In this document: one piece after another, positions 18,817-28,312 of the stretch
Numbering within the stretch: the first letter of the stretch is position 1
Layout: the number at the start of each line of letters is the position of its first letter
NCBI RefSeq assembly: GCF_001073085.1
Contig: NZ_JVFV01000043.1
Span: forward strand, 1 to 64,000
DNA length: 64,000 nucleotides
Direction of reading: 5' to 3'
DNA from: Streptococcus pseudopneumoniae
GTDB lineage: Bacteria > Bacillota > Bacilli > Lactobacillales > Streptococcaceae
Notes under the pieces: model-generated
Databases searched by the model: none
What the model was told of the DNA's origin: nothing
What the model saw: the letters and a program-made list of their open reading frames with translations, nothing else
Made by a program: the position numbers and the translations under genes

Positions 18817-19320
18817 ATGACAAATCACATTGTATTATTTGAACCCCAGATTCCACAAAATACGGGTAATATTGCTCGTACTTGCGCAGCAACGAATGCT
18901 CCCCTTCATATTATCAAACCGATGGGTTTTCCTATTGATGATCGTAAGATGAAGCGGGCAGGTCTAGATTATTGGGACAAGCTTGAGATTCATTTTTATG
19001 ATAGCTTGGCTGATTTTATAGAAAAAATGGATGGTCAACTCTACTTGATTTCCAAGTTTGCAGAAAAAGTCTATTCAGATGCAGATTTCACGATAGAAGG
19101 AGATCATTATTTTCTCTTTGGGCGTGAAGATAAGGGTTTGCCTGAAGAATTTATGCGTGAGTATCCAGAAAAGGCTCTCAGAATTCCGATGAATGATGAA
19201 CATGTTCGTAGCCTGAATGTATCTAATACAGTATGTATGATTGTCTATGAGGCTCTCCGACAACAAAACTTCGTGGGTCTCGAACTAGTTCACACTTACG
19301 AAACAGATAAGTTGAAATAA
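18817..19320 (+). CDS. trmL: tRNA (cytidine/uridine(34)-2'-O)-methyltransferase
   Basis: This SPOUT-fold methyltransferase of 167 residues methylates the wobble ribose of tRNA(Leu) isoacceptors. It begins with [20 protein letters not shown] and shows the knotted SAM site at FGREDKGLP, with the C-terminal [18 protein letters not shown] placed the start at the ATG 18817 behind GAGGAAA. An earlier in-frame ATG at 18778 would begin inside the leader terminator. It is transcribed through the leader described above and followed by a terminator. Confidence 0.93.
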   Translation: MTNHIVLFEPQIPQNTGNIARTCAATNAPLHIIKPMGFPIDDRKMKRAGLDYWDKLEIHFYDSLADFIEKMDGQLYLISKFAEKVYSDADFTIEGDHYFLFGREDKGLPEEFMREYPEKALRIPMNDEHVRSLNVSNTVCMIVYEALRQQNFVGLELVHTYETDKLK

Positions 19321-19335
19321 ACACTTAGATAAAAT

Positions 19336-19358
19336 GCTTGCGCTTGCAAGCTTTTTTT
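19336..19358 (+). terminator. Terminator of trmL
   Basis: GCTTGC-GCTT-GCAAGC followed by seven T residues. A weak promoter for the riboswitch unit (TTGCGC at 19338, TATCAT at 19361, 17-bp spacer) overlaps it. Confidence 0.85.
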
Positions 19359-19372
19359 GTTATCATAAAGGG

Positions 19373-19599
19373 GTCTTCAGGGCTGGGTGTAATTCCCGAC
19401 CGGCGGTGACTTTTACTCGGAAATGTTCTTTTCCTTTTATACTTTGTTGCCAAGCTTTGCCTAACCAAAAGTTATGCCTACAGCTTGTCGCCTAGTCTAA
19501 AAGAAAAATCTCCATTTCCTTACTCTAAAAGAAGTCCGCGAGCGCAAGCTGATGTGGTGAGATTCCACAACCGACAGTATAGTCTGGATGGGAGAAGAC
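19373..19599 (+). promoter_or_regulatory. FMN riboswitch (RFN element) with unusually long P3 arm
   Basis: The conserved core is clear: P1 GTCTTC/GAAGAC, then GGGTGTAATTCCCGACCGGC, CGGTGAC, GTCCGCGAGCGC, GATGTGGTGAGATTCCAC and AGTCTGGATGGGAGAAGAC. FMN binding normally shuts off riboflavin synthesis or uptake genes, and ribU lies downstream. The variable P3 insert (about 19408-19531) is well over 100 nt and is itself a long imperfect helix. Downstream, CTTTCCAA (about 19724) can pair with the ribU Shine-Dalgarno region TTGGAGG, so control is probably at translation. Confidence 0.95.
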
Positions 19600-19766
19600 G
19601 AAAGAATGGCTTTGTCTATTCTAATTGATTTTTTATAGGTAAATTGCAACCGCTTGCTTAAACAGAGTGAGGGGAAACTTTTGGAATTTAAAAATAAAAA
19701 TAGAGAGTAGATAGAGGAATCCTTTCCAACTTCTTCTGATTTTATAGAAAATTGGAGGAACCTGTT

Positions 19767-20330
19767 ATGACAAACACACGTCGACTTTCGACCATTGCAA
19801 TTCTATCAGCGCTTTCATTTGTGTTGATGTACTTTGACTTTCCGCTTTTGCCAGCGGCATCCTTTTTGAGGATTGAGTTCAGTATTTTACCGGTCCTTGT
19901 GGGTTTGGTAGTCTTGGATTTACCAGCAGCTTTTGGAGTGCTTTTCCTTCGGTCCTTGTTGAAAATTTTTTTGAACAATCAAGGGGTTAGTACCTATATT
20001 GGTTTACCGATGAATATTGTTGCCTTGGGAGTCTTTGTGCTTGCTTTTGGTTTGATTTGGAAAAAAGAGCGAACAACCATGCGTTTCGTCCTAGCTTCAC
20101 TAGCTGGTACGCTTGGTTTGACTCTAGCTATGCTAGTTCTGAACTACGTCTATGCTGTTCCTTTGTACGCTAAGTTTGCTAATTTTGATATTGAGAAAAT
20201 CTTAGGATTGAGCAACTACCTGATGACTATGGTCTTGCCTTTTAATCTGATTGAAGGTATGATCTTTGCCATCTCTTTCTGGTTGTTGTTTGTCCTTTTG
20301 AAACCAACTTTAAAATACTATGAAAGATAA
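19767..20330 (+). CDS. ribU: Riboflavin ECF transporter substrate-binding (S) component
   Basis: This is a six-helix S-component of 187 residues that captures riboflavin and works with a shared EcfA/A'/T module, not present in this window. It starts with TNTRRLSTIAILSALSFVLMY and has the family FPLLPAASFLRIEFS loop and LKIFLNNQG segment. I chose the ATG 19767 behind GGAGG (19754-19758) rather than the TTG at 19752. The FMN riboswitch directly upstream supports riboflavin as substrate. The end overlaps the PAP2 gene by 11 bp. Confidence 0.95.
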   Translation: MTNTRRLSTIAILSALSFVLMYFDFPLLPAASFLRIEFSILPVLVGLVVLDLPAAFGVLFLRSLLKIFLNNQGVSTYIGLPMNIVALGVFVLAFGLIWKKERTTMRFVLASLAGTLGLTLAMLVLNYVYAVPLYAKFANFDIEKILGLSNYLMTMVLPFNLIEGMIFAISFWLLFVLLKPTLKYYER

Positions 20331-20970
20331 ACAAACATATTTGATGAAGGGCTCTTTTGCCCTTTTGCTTTTTGTAATTTTAGGTTATATTGTCAAGTTT
20401 TACCCTAATATGCTGATTGACTTTGATCAACCAATCCAGACTGCTATTCGAGGTGACTTACCTGCTTCCTTGACCTTCCTTTTCAGAACAATCACACATT
20501 TAATTGATATCCCAGTCATTATCACTTGGGTTCTCATTGTAGCTTTTATTTTTTACCGTAAGCAATGGAAACTGGAAAGTTATCTCATGCTGGGGAATTT
20601 GACTTTAGCTGGAATCTTAATCGTAACCTTTAAAAATATCTACCAACGACCTAGACCAGAAATAGTACATCTAGTAGAGGAAAAAGGTTTTTCTTTTCCT
20701 AGTGGACATTCTCTAGCTGTGACGCTCATGGTAGGATCTTTGATTGTGATTTTGAGTCAACGGATTAAGAATACAACTTGGAGAAAAGTCGTGCAAATCT
20801 TGCTAAGTCTATATCTCGTTAGTGTATTGGTATCAAGAATTTATCTGGGAGTTCACTACCCATCAGATGTGATTGCTAGCCTTTGTGTAGGCCTAGGAGT
20901 TTTGTTTATGGAGTTTCCTTTCTACGATAAACTGCGTTTTCAATGGCGCTTCAAAGGAAAGCAGAAGTAG
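20320..20970 (+). CDS. PAP2 family membrane phosphatase
   Basis: This integral membrane phosphatase of 216 residues has all three catalytic motifs: KxxxxxxRP (KNIYQRPRP), PSGH (SFPSGHSLA) and SRxxxxxHxxxD (SRIYLGVHYPSD). Members hydrolyse lipid phosphates such as undecaprenyl diphosphate or phosphatidic acid. The substrate is not evident here. It overlaps the end of ribU, so it is translationally coupled and probably under the same riboswitch, although a flavin-related role is only inferred. Confidence 0.9.
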   Translation: MKDKQTYLMKGSFALLLFVILGYIVKFYPNMLIDFDQPIQTAIRGDLPASLTFLFRTITHLIDIPVIITWVLIVAFIFYRKQWKLESYLMLGNLTLAGILIVTFKNIYQRPRPEIVHLVEEKGFSFPSGHSLAVTLMVGSLIVILSQRIKNTTWRKVVQILLSLYLVSVLVSRIYLGVHYPSDVIASLCVGLGVLFMEFPFYDKLRFQWRFKGKQK

Positions 20971-20996
20971 GAATTGCCCCTTCTTGAGGAGATAAA

Positions 20997-21416
20997 ATGG
21001 AAGTCAACATAAAAGATCTTCATCCGACTCAACTATACTTATCAGAAAAGAAGTTAAAAGATATCCAGATGCTTTATCAGTCGAAAGAAAAGCGCAATAT
21101 CAATCCAATTAGCGTTCTTGCATTTGGAAATTGCTTCTTGATTACAGATGGCCATCACAGGGCTTATCAGGCTTTGTTGGTAGGCCAGGATACAATTTCT
21201 GCTGAGTTTGATAGAGATGGAGGTGATGAACTATATCATCTCTATGCGCAAGCTTGTGAGAAAAGAAAGATATACTCTGTTCTGGATTTAAAAAATCATA
21301 TCTTACCTCAAGATGAGTATGAAGCAAAATGGTATAACTGGTGTGATGGTTTTAATCAAGCAGTGGAGCTAGTATTAGGAGTAGAAAATGATGACAAAAA
21401 TCATTCAAATAGATGA
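20997..21416 (+). CDS. ParB N-terminal-like (ParB/Srx fold) protein
   Basis: This 139-residue soluble protein carries the ParB/sulfiredoxin-type nuclease-like core: N-terminal DLHPTQLYLSEKKL, then the conserved DGHHRAYQALLVG (about residues 52-64). There is no DNA-binding helix-turn-helix region, so it is not a segregation ParB. The function is unknown. Its 3' end overlaps the following GNAT gene by about 29 bp, indicating tight coupling. Ribosome site GAGGAG lies before the ATG. Confidence 0.75.
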   Translation: MEVNIKDLHPTQLYLSEKKLKDIQMLYQSKEKRNINPISVLAFGNCFLITDGHHRAYQALLVGQDTISAEFDRDGGDELYHLYAQACEKRKIYSVLDLKNHILPQDEYEAKWYNWCDGFNQAVELVLGVENDDKNHSNR

Positions 21417-21873
21417 TTCCTTACGTCTAGTTCCCTATTTTTTAGCAGATCATCAGGATGCAGCTTTGGCCTGGTATCAAGATGTGGATTTGGTAGAACT
21501 TGTAGACGGCATTAGAATACCCTATAGTTCGGAAAAATTAAATGCTATGTATTCCTATTTAGAGAGTCACGGGGATTTGTTCTGGATTGAGTTTCGAGAA
21601 AAGGGAGAGTGGCTTCCAATTGGGGATGTAACCTTATCTCAGGAGAATCTTCCTATTGTGATTGGCAATCCGACTTATCAACATCAGGGACTTGGACGCA
21701 AGGTATTGAAGACTTTGATTGATCTAGCTCGGCAAAAGGGGTGGAAAAAATTGAACGTTCAAGAAATCTATACTTTCAATCGTATCTCTAGAAACTGTTT
21801 TGAGTCTCTTGGTTTTGTAGAAAGTGGCGCTACTGAAAATGGAGTGAGTTTTGTACTGACTTTGAGCGAATGA
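21391..21873 (+). CDS. GNAT family N-acetyltransferase
   Basis: This 160-residue acetyltransferase shows the acetyl-CoA pyrophosphate loop QHQGLGRKVLKTL preceded by a beta-strand (LPIVIGNP). It also has a C-terminal NRISRNCFESLGF segment typical of GNATs that acetylate amines. The substrate is unknown. Two consecutive ATGs (21388 and 21391) are possible starts, and GGAGTAG upstream fits either. The overlap with the ParB-like gene puts it in the ribU-PAP2-ParB-GNAT run. Confidence 0.88.
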   Translation: MTKIIQIDDSLRLVPYFLADHQDAALAWYQDVDLVELVDGIRIPYSSEKLNAMYSYLESHGDLFWIEFREKGEWLPIGDVTLSQENLPIVIGNPTYQHQGLGRKVLKTLIDLARQKGWKKLNVQEIYTFNRISRNCFESLGFVESGATENGVSFVLTLSE

Positions 21874-21959
21874 ATTCTTTCCATCATGGTAGAAGATTTT
21901 GAAGATTGATTTCACCAAAAAAGTGTAACAGAAAGAAATGTCAAAAATAAAAATTTCTC

Positions 21960-21987
21960 TTGCATTTTTTTAAAAATAGTGTATAAT
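21960..21987 (+). promoter_or_regulatory. Sigma-A promoter of rplK-rplA
   Basis: -35 TTGCAT (21960-21965), 16-bp spacer, perfect -10 TATAAT (21982-21987). Confidence 0.8.
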
Positions 21988-21994
21988 AGATGGG

Positions 21995-22054
21995 TATGTG
22001 TAAAGCATACTTGTGGGAGGTAAAAATCTCTAAATTACCGCCAAAACCACAAAG
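21995..22054 (+). promoter_or_regulatory. Structured 5' leader of rplK
   Basis: Two stems are visible: GTATG/CATAC (from about 21994) and a longer one in which TTGTGG and GAGGTAA pair with TTACC, GCC and CCACAA just before the AAAGGAGG ribosome site. Ribosomal-protein operons are often autoregulated through such leaders. Binding by L1 is an inference. Confidence 0.45.
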
Positions 22055-22066
22055 GAGGATTTAAAA

Positions 22067-22492
22067 ATGGCTAAAAAAGTCGAAAAACTTGTAAAATTGC
22101 AAATCCCTGCTGGTAAAGCTACACCAGCTCCACCGGTTGGACCTGCTCTTGGTCAAGCTGGTATCAACATCATGGGATTCACAAAAGAGTTCAACGCTCG
22201 TACTGCTGACCAAGCTGGTATGATCATTCCAGTTGTTATCTCAGTATACGAAGACAAATCATTTACTTTCGTTACAAAAACACCACCAGCTGCTGTTCTT
22301 TTGAAAAAAGCTGCAGGTGTTGAAAAAGGATCAGGTACACCTAACAAAACTAAGGTTGCTACAGTTACTCGTGCACAAGTACAAGAAATTGCAGAAACTA
22401 AGATGCCAGATTTGAACGCTGCAAACATTGAGTCTGCAATGCGTATGATCGAAGGTACTGCTCGTTCTATGGGATTCACTGTTGTTGACTAA
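22067..22492 (+). CDS. rplK: 50S ribosomal protein L11
   Basis: L11 (141 residues) is part of the ribosomal GTPase-associated centre at the base of the L7/L12 stalk. It has the proline-rich N-terminal hinge [20 protein letters not shown] and the C-terminal rRNA-binding domain ending in [12 protein letters not shown]. Codon use is strongly biased, as expected for a highly expressed gene. It is followed by rplA in the classic L11-L1 pair. Confidence 0.98.
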   Translation: MAKKVEKLVKLQIPAGKATPAPPVGPALGQAGINIMGFTKEFNARTADQAGMIIPVVISVYEDKSFTFVTKTPPAAVLLKKAAGVEKGSGTPNKTKVATVTRAQVQEIAETKMPDLNAANIESAMRMIEGTARSMGFTVVD

Positions 22493-22512
22493 TCAATAAC
22501 ATCCCTATATAA

Positions 22513-22560
22513 CCCGCAAGACTTCATCATTTCGAGAAGTGACGTGGGAGATGAAAATCG
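22513..22560 (+). promoter_or_regulatory. Intergenic hairpin before rplA, candidate L1-binding site
   Basis: CCCGC (22513) pairs with GTGGG (22544-22548) and ACTTC with GAAGT, leaving an asymmetric internal loop and the 3' motif GGGAGATGAAAAT. L1 recognises a two-helix element with a GGGA...ATGA-type loop in 23S rRNA and in its own mRNA. The resemblance is by eye only. Confidence 0.45.
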
Positions 22561-22588
22561 ATTGAACCACTTACAAGGAGAATAGAAA

Positions 22589-23278
22589 ATGGCTAAAAAA
22601 AGCAAACAACTTCGTGCTGCTCTTGAGAAGATCGACAGCACAAAAGCATACAGCGTAGAAGAAGCTGTAGCTCTTGCAAAAGAAACTAACTTTGCAAAAT
22701 TTGATGCAACTGTAGAAGTTGCTTACAACTTGAACATTGACGTTAAAAAAGCTGACCAACAAATCCGTGGAGCAATGGTATTGCCAAACGGTACTGGTAA
22801 AACAGCTCGCGTTCTTGTATTTGCACGTGGTGCAAAAGCTGAAGAAGCAAAAGCTGCTGGTGCAGACTTTGTTGGTGAAGATGACCTTGTTGCTAAAATC
22901 AACGACGGTTGGTTGGACTTCGATGTAGTTATCGCTACACCTGACATGATGGCTCTTGTTGGACGTCTTGGACGTGTCCTTGGACCTCGTAACTTGATGC
23001 CAAACCCTAAAACTGGTACTGTAACAATGGATGTTGCTAAAGCAGTTGAAGAGTCTAAAGGTGGTAAAATCACTTACCGTGCAGACCGTGCAGGTATCGT
23101 ACAAGCGATCATCGGTAAAGTTTCATTTGAAGCTGACAAGTTGGTTGAAAACTTCAAAGCATTCAACGAAACAATCCAAAAAGCTAAACCAGCTACTGCT
23201 AAAGGAACTTATGTAACAAGCTTGACAATCACAACTACTCAAGGTGTTGGTATCAAGGTTGACGTTAACTCACTTTAA
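22589..23278 (+). CDS. rplA: 50S ribosomal protein L1
   Basis: L1 (229 residues) forms the mobile stalk that helps move deacylated tRNA out of the E-site. In many bacteria it represses its own operon. Signature regions [48 protein letters not shown] and [20 protein letters not shown] are intact. A strong ribosome site AAGGAG precedes the ATG, and a terminator follows. Confidence 0.98.
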   Translation: MAKKSKQLRAALEKIDSTKAYSVEEAVALAKETNFAKFDATVEVAYNLNIDVKKADQQIRGAMVLPNGTGKTARVLVFARGAKAEEAKAAGADFVGEDDLVAKINDGWLDFDVVIATPDMMALVGRLGRVLGPRNLMPNPKTGTVTMDVAKAVEESKGGKITYRADRAGIVQAIIGKVSFEADKLVENFKAFNETIQKAKPATAKGTYVTSLTITTTQGVGIKVDVNSL

Positions 23279-23297
23279 TTAGTAATAATTTAACATG

Positions 23298-23332
23298 AAA
23301 GGTTGAAGACAGATCTGTCTCAACCTTTTTTC
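23298..23332 (+). terminator. Terminator of rplK-rplA
   Basis: AAAGGTTGA / TCAACCTTTTTT with an inner AGAC/GTCT pairing. Confidence 0.9.
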
Positions 23333-23396
23333 TGTTAAAAAATATAAATACGTATAAACTTTCTAATTCATTTAATATTGTAAAATATCTAGATAG

Positions 23397-23451
23397 AAAA
23401 TTCAGAAAATTTGCTCTTTTCTCTTGAAAATTTTTGAAAAAATGGTATCAT
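23397..23451 (+). promoter_or_regulatory. ilvB promoter with CodY box
   Basis: A CodY-like site AAAATTCAGAAAATT (23397-23411) matches 13 of 15 positions of AATTTTCWGAAAATT. It lies just before -35 TTGAAA (23424-23429), a 16-bp spacer and -10 TATCAT (23446-23451). CodY represses branched-chain amino acid synthesis when isoleucine and GTP are plentiful. Confidence 0.8.
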
Positions 23452-23489
23452 AGTAACAAGCTATTTTTAAGAGAAGAGAAAGGGGAACG

Positions 23490-25190
23490 ATGGAGAAAAT
23501 CATTTTAGACTCACCTAAGTCGGGATCGGATCTTGTTTTGGAAACACTTCGCGACTTAGGAATCGACACGATTTTTGGTTATCCTGGTGGAGCAGTACTT
23601 CCTTTATATGATGCTATTTATAATTTTAAGGGAATCCGCCATATTCTAGGTCGCCATGAGCAGGGCTGTCTTCACGAAGCTGAAGGTTATGCTAAGTCAA
23701 CAGGAAAACTGGGTGTTGCAGTCGTCACAAGCGGACCAGGAGCTACAAATGCCATTACAGGGATCGCAGATGCTATGAGCGATAGTGTTCCCCTTTTGGT
23801 CTTCACAGGACAAGTTGCAAGAGCGGGAATCGGTAAGGATGCTTTTCAAGAAGCTGATATCGTTGGTATCACCATGCCAATCACTAAGTACAATTATCAG
23901 GTTCGAGAAACTGCGGATATTCCGCGAATTATTACAGAAGCTGTGCATATTGCGACTACAGGTCGTCCAGGACCAGTCGTCATTGACCTACCAAAAGATG
24001 TTTCTGCGCTTGAGACAGACTTCATTTACTCTCCAGAGATAGATTTACCAAGTTATCAGCCAACACTTGAGCCAAATGATATGCAAATCAAGAAAATCTT
24101 GAAGCAATTGTCTAAGGCTAAAAAACCAGTCTTGCTAGCTGGGGGTGGGATTAGTTACGCTGAGGCTGCAGCAGAGTTAAATGAATTTGCAGAGCGTTAT
24201 CAAATTCCAGTTGTGACAAGTCTTTTGGGACAGGGAACAATTGCAACTAGCCATCCACTTTTTTTGGGAATGGGTGGAATGCATGGTTCCTTTGCAGCAA
24301 ATATTGCCATGACTGAGGCTGATTTTATGATTTCTATTGGTTGCCGCTTTGATGACCGTTTGACTGGAAATCCTAAAACCTTTGCTAAGAATGCAAAAGT
24401 AGCGCATATTGATATCGATCCTGCAGAGATTGGTAAGATTATCGCAGTTGATATTCCAGTTGTCGGTGATGCGAAAAAGGCTTTGCAGCAGTTACTAGCT
24501 GAGCCAATCGTTCGTAACAATACTGAAAAGTGGATTGAAAAAGTTACCAAAGATAAGAATCGTGTTCGTTCTTATGATAAGAAAGAACGTGTGGTTCAAC
24601 CTCAAGCAGTTATTGAACGCGTCGGTGAGTTGACCAATGGCGATGCCATTGTCGTAACAGACGTTGGACAACACCAAATGTGGACGGCTCAATACTATCC
24701 TTACCAAAACGAGCGTCAATTGGTAACATCAGGTGGTCTAGGAACAATGGGATTCGGAGTTCCAGCAGCTATTGGTGCTAAGATTGCTAATCCAGATAAA
24801 GAAGTTGTTCTCTTTGTCGGAGATGGCGGTTTCCAGATGACCAATCAGGAATTGGCAATCTTAAATATTTACAAGATTCCAATCAAGGTCATCATGCTTA
24901 ATAACCATTCACTTGGGATGGTTCGTCAATGGCAAGAAGCCTTCTACGATGGTCGAACATCAGAGTCAGTCTTTGATAGCCTTCCAGATTTCCAATTGAT
25001 GGCTCAAGCCTATGGAATTAAGAATTATAAGTTTGATAATCCTGAAACTCTTGAGAAGGATTTGGAAGTCATCATGGAAGATGAACCAATGTTTATTGAA
25101 GTAGACATTTCTCGGAAAGAACATGTTTTACCGATGGTACCAGCTGGTAAGAGTAATCATGAGATGTTGGGGGTGAAGTTTAATGCGTAG
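23490..25190 (+). CDS. ilvB: Acetolactate synthase large (catalytic) subunit
   Basis: This TPP enzyme condenses pyruvate with pyruvate or 2-ketobutyrate, the first common step of valine/leucine and isoleucine synthesis. The 566-residue protein has the N-terminal pyrimidine-binding domain with catalytic Glu in GRHEQGCLHEAEGYA. A central FAD-type domain follows, then the C-terminal GDGGFQMTNQELAI...NN thiamine diphosphate motif. The 3' end overlaps ilvN by 8 bp. It is the first gene of the ilv cluster, behind a CodY box. Confidence 0.97.
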   Translation: MEKIILDSPKSGSDLVLETLRDLGIDTIFGYPGGAVLPLYDAIYNFKGIRHILGRHEQGCLHEAEGYAKSTGKLGVAVVTSGPGATNAITGIADAMSDSVPLLVFTGQVARAGIGKDAFQEADIVGITMPITKYNYQVRETADIPRIITEAVHIATTGRPGPVVIDLPKDVSALETDFIYSPEIDLPSYQPTLEPNDMQIKKILKQLSKAKKPVLLAGGGISYAEAAAELNEFAERYQIPVVTSLLGQGTIATSHPLFLGMGGMHGSFAANIAMTEADFMISIGCRFDDRLTGNPKTFAKNAKVAHIDIDPAEIGKIIAVDIPVVGDAKKALQQLLAEPIVRNNTEKWIEKVTKDKNRVRSYDKKERVVQPQAVIERVGELTNGDAIVVTDVGQHQMWTAQYYPYQNERQLVTSGGLGTMGFGVPAAIGAKIANPDKEVVLFVGDGGFQMTNQELAILNIYKIPIKVIMLNNHSLGMVRQWQEAFYDGRTSESVFDSLPDFQLMAQAYGIKNYKFDNPETLEKDLEVIMEDEPMFIEVDISRKEHVLPMVPAGKSNHEMLGVKFNA

Positions 25191-25659
25191 AATGTTAACA
25201 GCCAAACTTCAAAACCGTTCAGGTGTTCTCAATCGTTTCACCGGAGTCTTATCGAGACGCCAAGTCAATATCGAAAGCATTTCTGTTGGCGCAACGGAAA
25301 ATCCTAACGTATCACGGATTACCATTATCATCGATGTTGCCTCACATGATGAGGTGGAGCAAATCATCAAACAACTTAATCGTCAGATTGATGTAATTCG
25401 TATTCGTGATATTACGGATCAGCCCCACTTAGAACGAGAAGTAATTCTTATAAAGGTTTCAGCGCCTGCTGAAAAACGTGCAGAAATTTTGGCTATTATC
25501 CAACCTTTCCGTGCAACAGTAGTCGATGTGGCTCCAAGTTCCATTACCATTCAGATGACTGGGAATGCAGAAAAGAGTGAAGCTTTGATTCGAGTCATTA
25601 GACCTTACGGTATTAAGAATATCGCTCGTACGGGTGCAACTGGATTTACCCGCGACTAA
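25183..25659 (+). CDS. ilvN: Acetolactate synthase small (regulatory) subunit
   Basis: This 158-residue regulatory subunit confers valine feedback inhibition and raises activity of IlvB. It has an N-terminal ACT domain (LTAKLQNRSGVLNRFTGVLSRR, NIESISVG) and the C-terminal ACT-like half. It is also named ilvH in other species. The stop codon TAA (25657-25659) touches the first bases of a BOX element, so the repeat is inserted exactly at the gene end. Confidence 0.96.
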   Translation: MRRMLTAKLQNRSGVLNRFTGVLSRRQVNIESISVGATENPNVSRITIIIDVASHDEVEQIIKQLNRQIDVIRIRDITDQPHLEREVILIKVSAPAEKRAEILAIIQPFRATVVDVAPSSITIQMTGNAEKSEALIRVIRPYGIKNIARTGATGFTRD

Positions 25660-25808
25660 TACTCTTCGTAAATCTCTTCAAACTACGTTAGCGTCGCTTT
25701 GTCGTAGGTATATGTTACTGACTTCGTCAGTCTTATTTACAACCTCAAAGCAGTGCTTTGAGCAACCTACAGCTAGCTTCCTAGTTTGCTCTTTGATTTC
25801 ATTGAGTA
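25659..25808 (+). repeat. Complete BOX element (boxA-boxB-boxC)
   Basis: BoxA begins AATACTCTTCG and contains GTCGCTTTGTCGTAGG, close to the complement of the standard BOX typing primer. BoxB holds the stem CTCAAAGCAGTGCTTTGAG, and boxC ends CTTTGATTTCATTGAGTA. There is one copy of each, in A-B-C order on the plus strand. It lies between ilvN and ilvC inside a presumed operon. BOX RNA can fold and may alter downstream expression. Confidence 0.93.
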
Positions 25809-25843
25809 AAAGAATCCAACTTAAATTTGTTAAACTAGCCTAA

Positions 25844-26899
<1,056 letters not shown>

Positions 26900-26920
26900 T
26901 TTTTAAGAATATAAACAGAA

Positions 26921-26951
26921 GGCGAGTTGGGGGGAACCTAACTCGCTTTTT
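26921..26951 (+). terminator. Terminator between ilvC and ilvA
   Basis: GGCGAGTT / AACTCGC with TTTTT. No obvious promoter lies between this and ilvA, so read-through is needed for ilvA expression unless a weak promoter was missed. Confidence 0.85.
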
Positions 26952-26979
26952 ATCTTGAAAACTCATCTAGGAGGAGATT

Positions 26980-28230
26980 ATGCTAAGTGCAAAAGATGTG
27001 GTGAAAGCCCACAAGATTTTGAGTGGTGTAGTAGCCAATACACCACTTGACTACGATCATTATTTATCCGAAAAATACGGAGCGAAAATTTATCTTAAAA
27101 AGGAAAATGCTCAACGTGTCCGTTCTTTTAAAATTCGTGGGGCTTATTACGCTATTTCCCAATTGACAAAAGAGGAACGTGAACGTGGTGTAGTGTGTGC
27201 TTCAGCGGGAAATCACGCTCAAGGAGTTGCCTACACATGTAATGAGATGAAGATCCCTGCAACAATCTTTATGCCAATTACGACACCTCAACAGAAAATT
27301 GGTCAGGTCCGTTTCTTTGGAGGAGATTTTGTGACGATCAAATTAGTAGGGGATACTTTTGATGCTTCAGCCAAGGCTGCTCAAGACTTTACTGAAGCTG
27401 AAAATCGTACTTTTATTGATCCCTTTGATGATCCCTATGTTCAAGCTGGTCAGGGTACGGTAGCCTATGAAATTTTAGAAGAAGCTCGTAAAGAATCTAT
27501 TGATTTTGATACTGTCTTGGTACCTGTTGGAGGCGGAGGTCTCATTTCAGGTGTTTCTACTTATATTAAAGAAACAAATCCTCAAATTGAGGTCATTGGA
27601 GTCGAGGCTGAAGGTGCTCGTTCTATGAAGGCTGCCTTTGAAGCTGGGGGACCGGTTAAACTTAAAGAAATTGATAAATTTGCGGATGGGATTGCAGTGC
27701 AAAAAGTAGGGAAGTTGACCTATGAAGCAACACGAAAAAATGTTGAAACTCTTATCGGTGTAGATGAAGGCTTGATTTCTGAGACCTTAATTGATCTTTA
27801 TTCTAAACAAGGGATTGTAGCTGAGCCTGCGGGTGCTGCTAGTGTTGCAGCCTTGGAAGTATTATCCGATTATATTAAGGGCAAGACCATTTGTTGTATC
27901 ATTTCTGGAGGGAATAATGACATCAACCGTATGCCAGAGATGGAAGAACGTGCCTTGATTTATGATGGTATCAAGCATTACTTTGTAGTGAATTTCCCAC
28001 AACGTCCGGGAGCACTTCGAGAGTTTGTAAATGATATCTTAGGACCTCATGATGATATTACTCGTTTTGAATATATCAAACGAGCTAGCAAGGGAACTGG
28101 TCCAGTACTAATAGGGATCGCACTTGCTGATAAACATGATTATGCGGGATTGATTCACCGAATGGAAAAATTTGACCCATCTTATATTAACTTGAATGGG
28201 AATGAGACCCTATATAATATGCTTGTTTAA
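26980..28230 (+). CDS. ilvA: Threonine ammonia-lyase (biosynthetic)
   Basis: This enzyme deaminates threonine to 2-ketobutyrate, the entry step of isoleucine synthesis. The 416-residue protein has the PLP lysine in RSFKIRGAYYA and the glycine loop VPVGGGGLISG. A single C-terminal ACT-like domain (about 330-416, FVVNFPQRPGALREFVNDIL) is shorter than the two-domain E. coli form, as is usual in lactobacilli and streptococci. AGGAGGAG lies before the ATG. Confidence 0.95.
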   Translation: MLSAKDVVKAHKILSGVVANTPLDYDHYLSEKYGAKIYLKKENAQRVRSFKIRGAYYAISQLTKEERERGVVCASAGNHAQGVAYTCNEMKIPATIFMPITTPQQKIGQVRFFGGDFVTIKLVGDTFDASAKAAQDFTEAENRTFIDPFDDPYVQAGQGTVAYEILEEARKESIDFDTVLVPVGGGGLISGVSTYIKETNPQIEVIGVEAEGARSMKAAFEAGGPVKLKEIDKFADGIAVQKVGKLTYEATRKNVETLIGVDEGLISETLIDLYSKQGIVAEPAGAASVAALEVLSDYIKGKTICCIISGGNNDINRMPEMEERALIYDGIKHYFVVNFPQRPGALREFVNDILGPHDDITRFEYIKRASKGTGPVLIGIALADKHDYAGLIHRMEKFDPSYINLNGNETLYNMLV

Positions 28231-28257
28231 TATGCTATAAAATTTTTATCATATTAT

Positions 28258-28286
28258 TTGCCTAACCTATTTACGAGTGCTATAAT
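28258..28286 (+). promoter_or_regulatory. Promoter of the stomatin-like gene
   Basis: -35 TTGCCT (28258-28263), 17-bp spacer, extended -10 TGCTATAAT ending 28286. Confidence 0.75.
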
Positions 28287-28312
28287 GTAAGTGAAGAAAG
28301 GGGGAGATTCCC

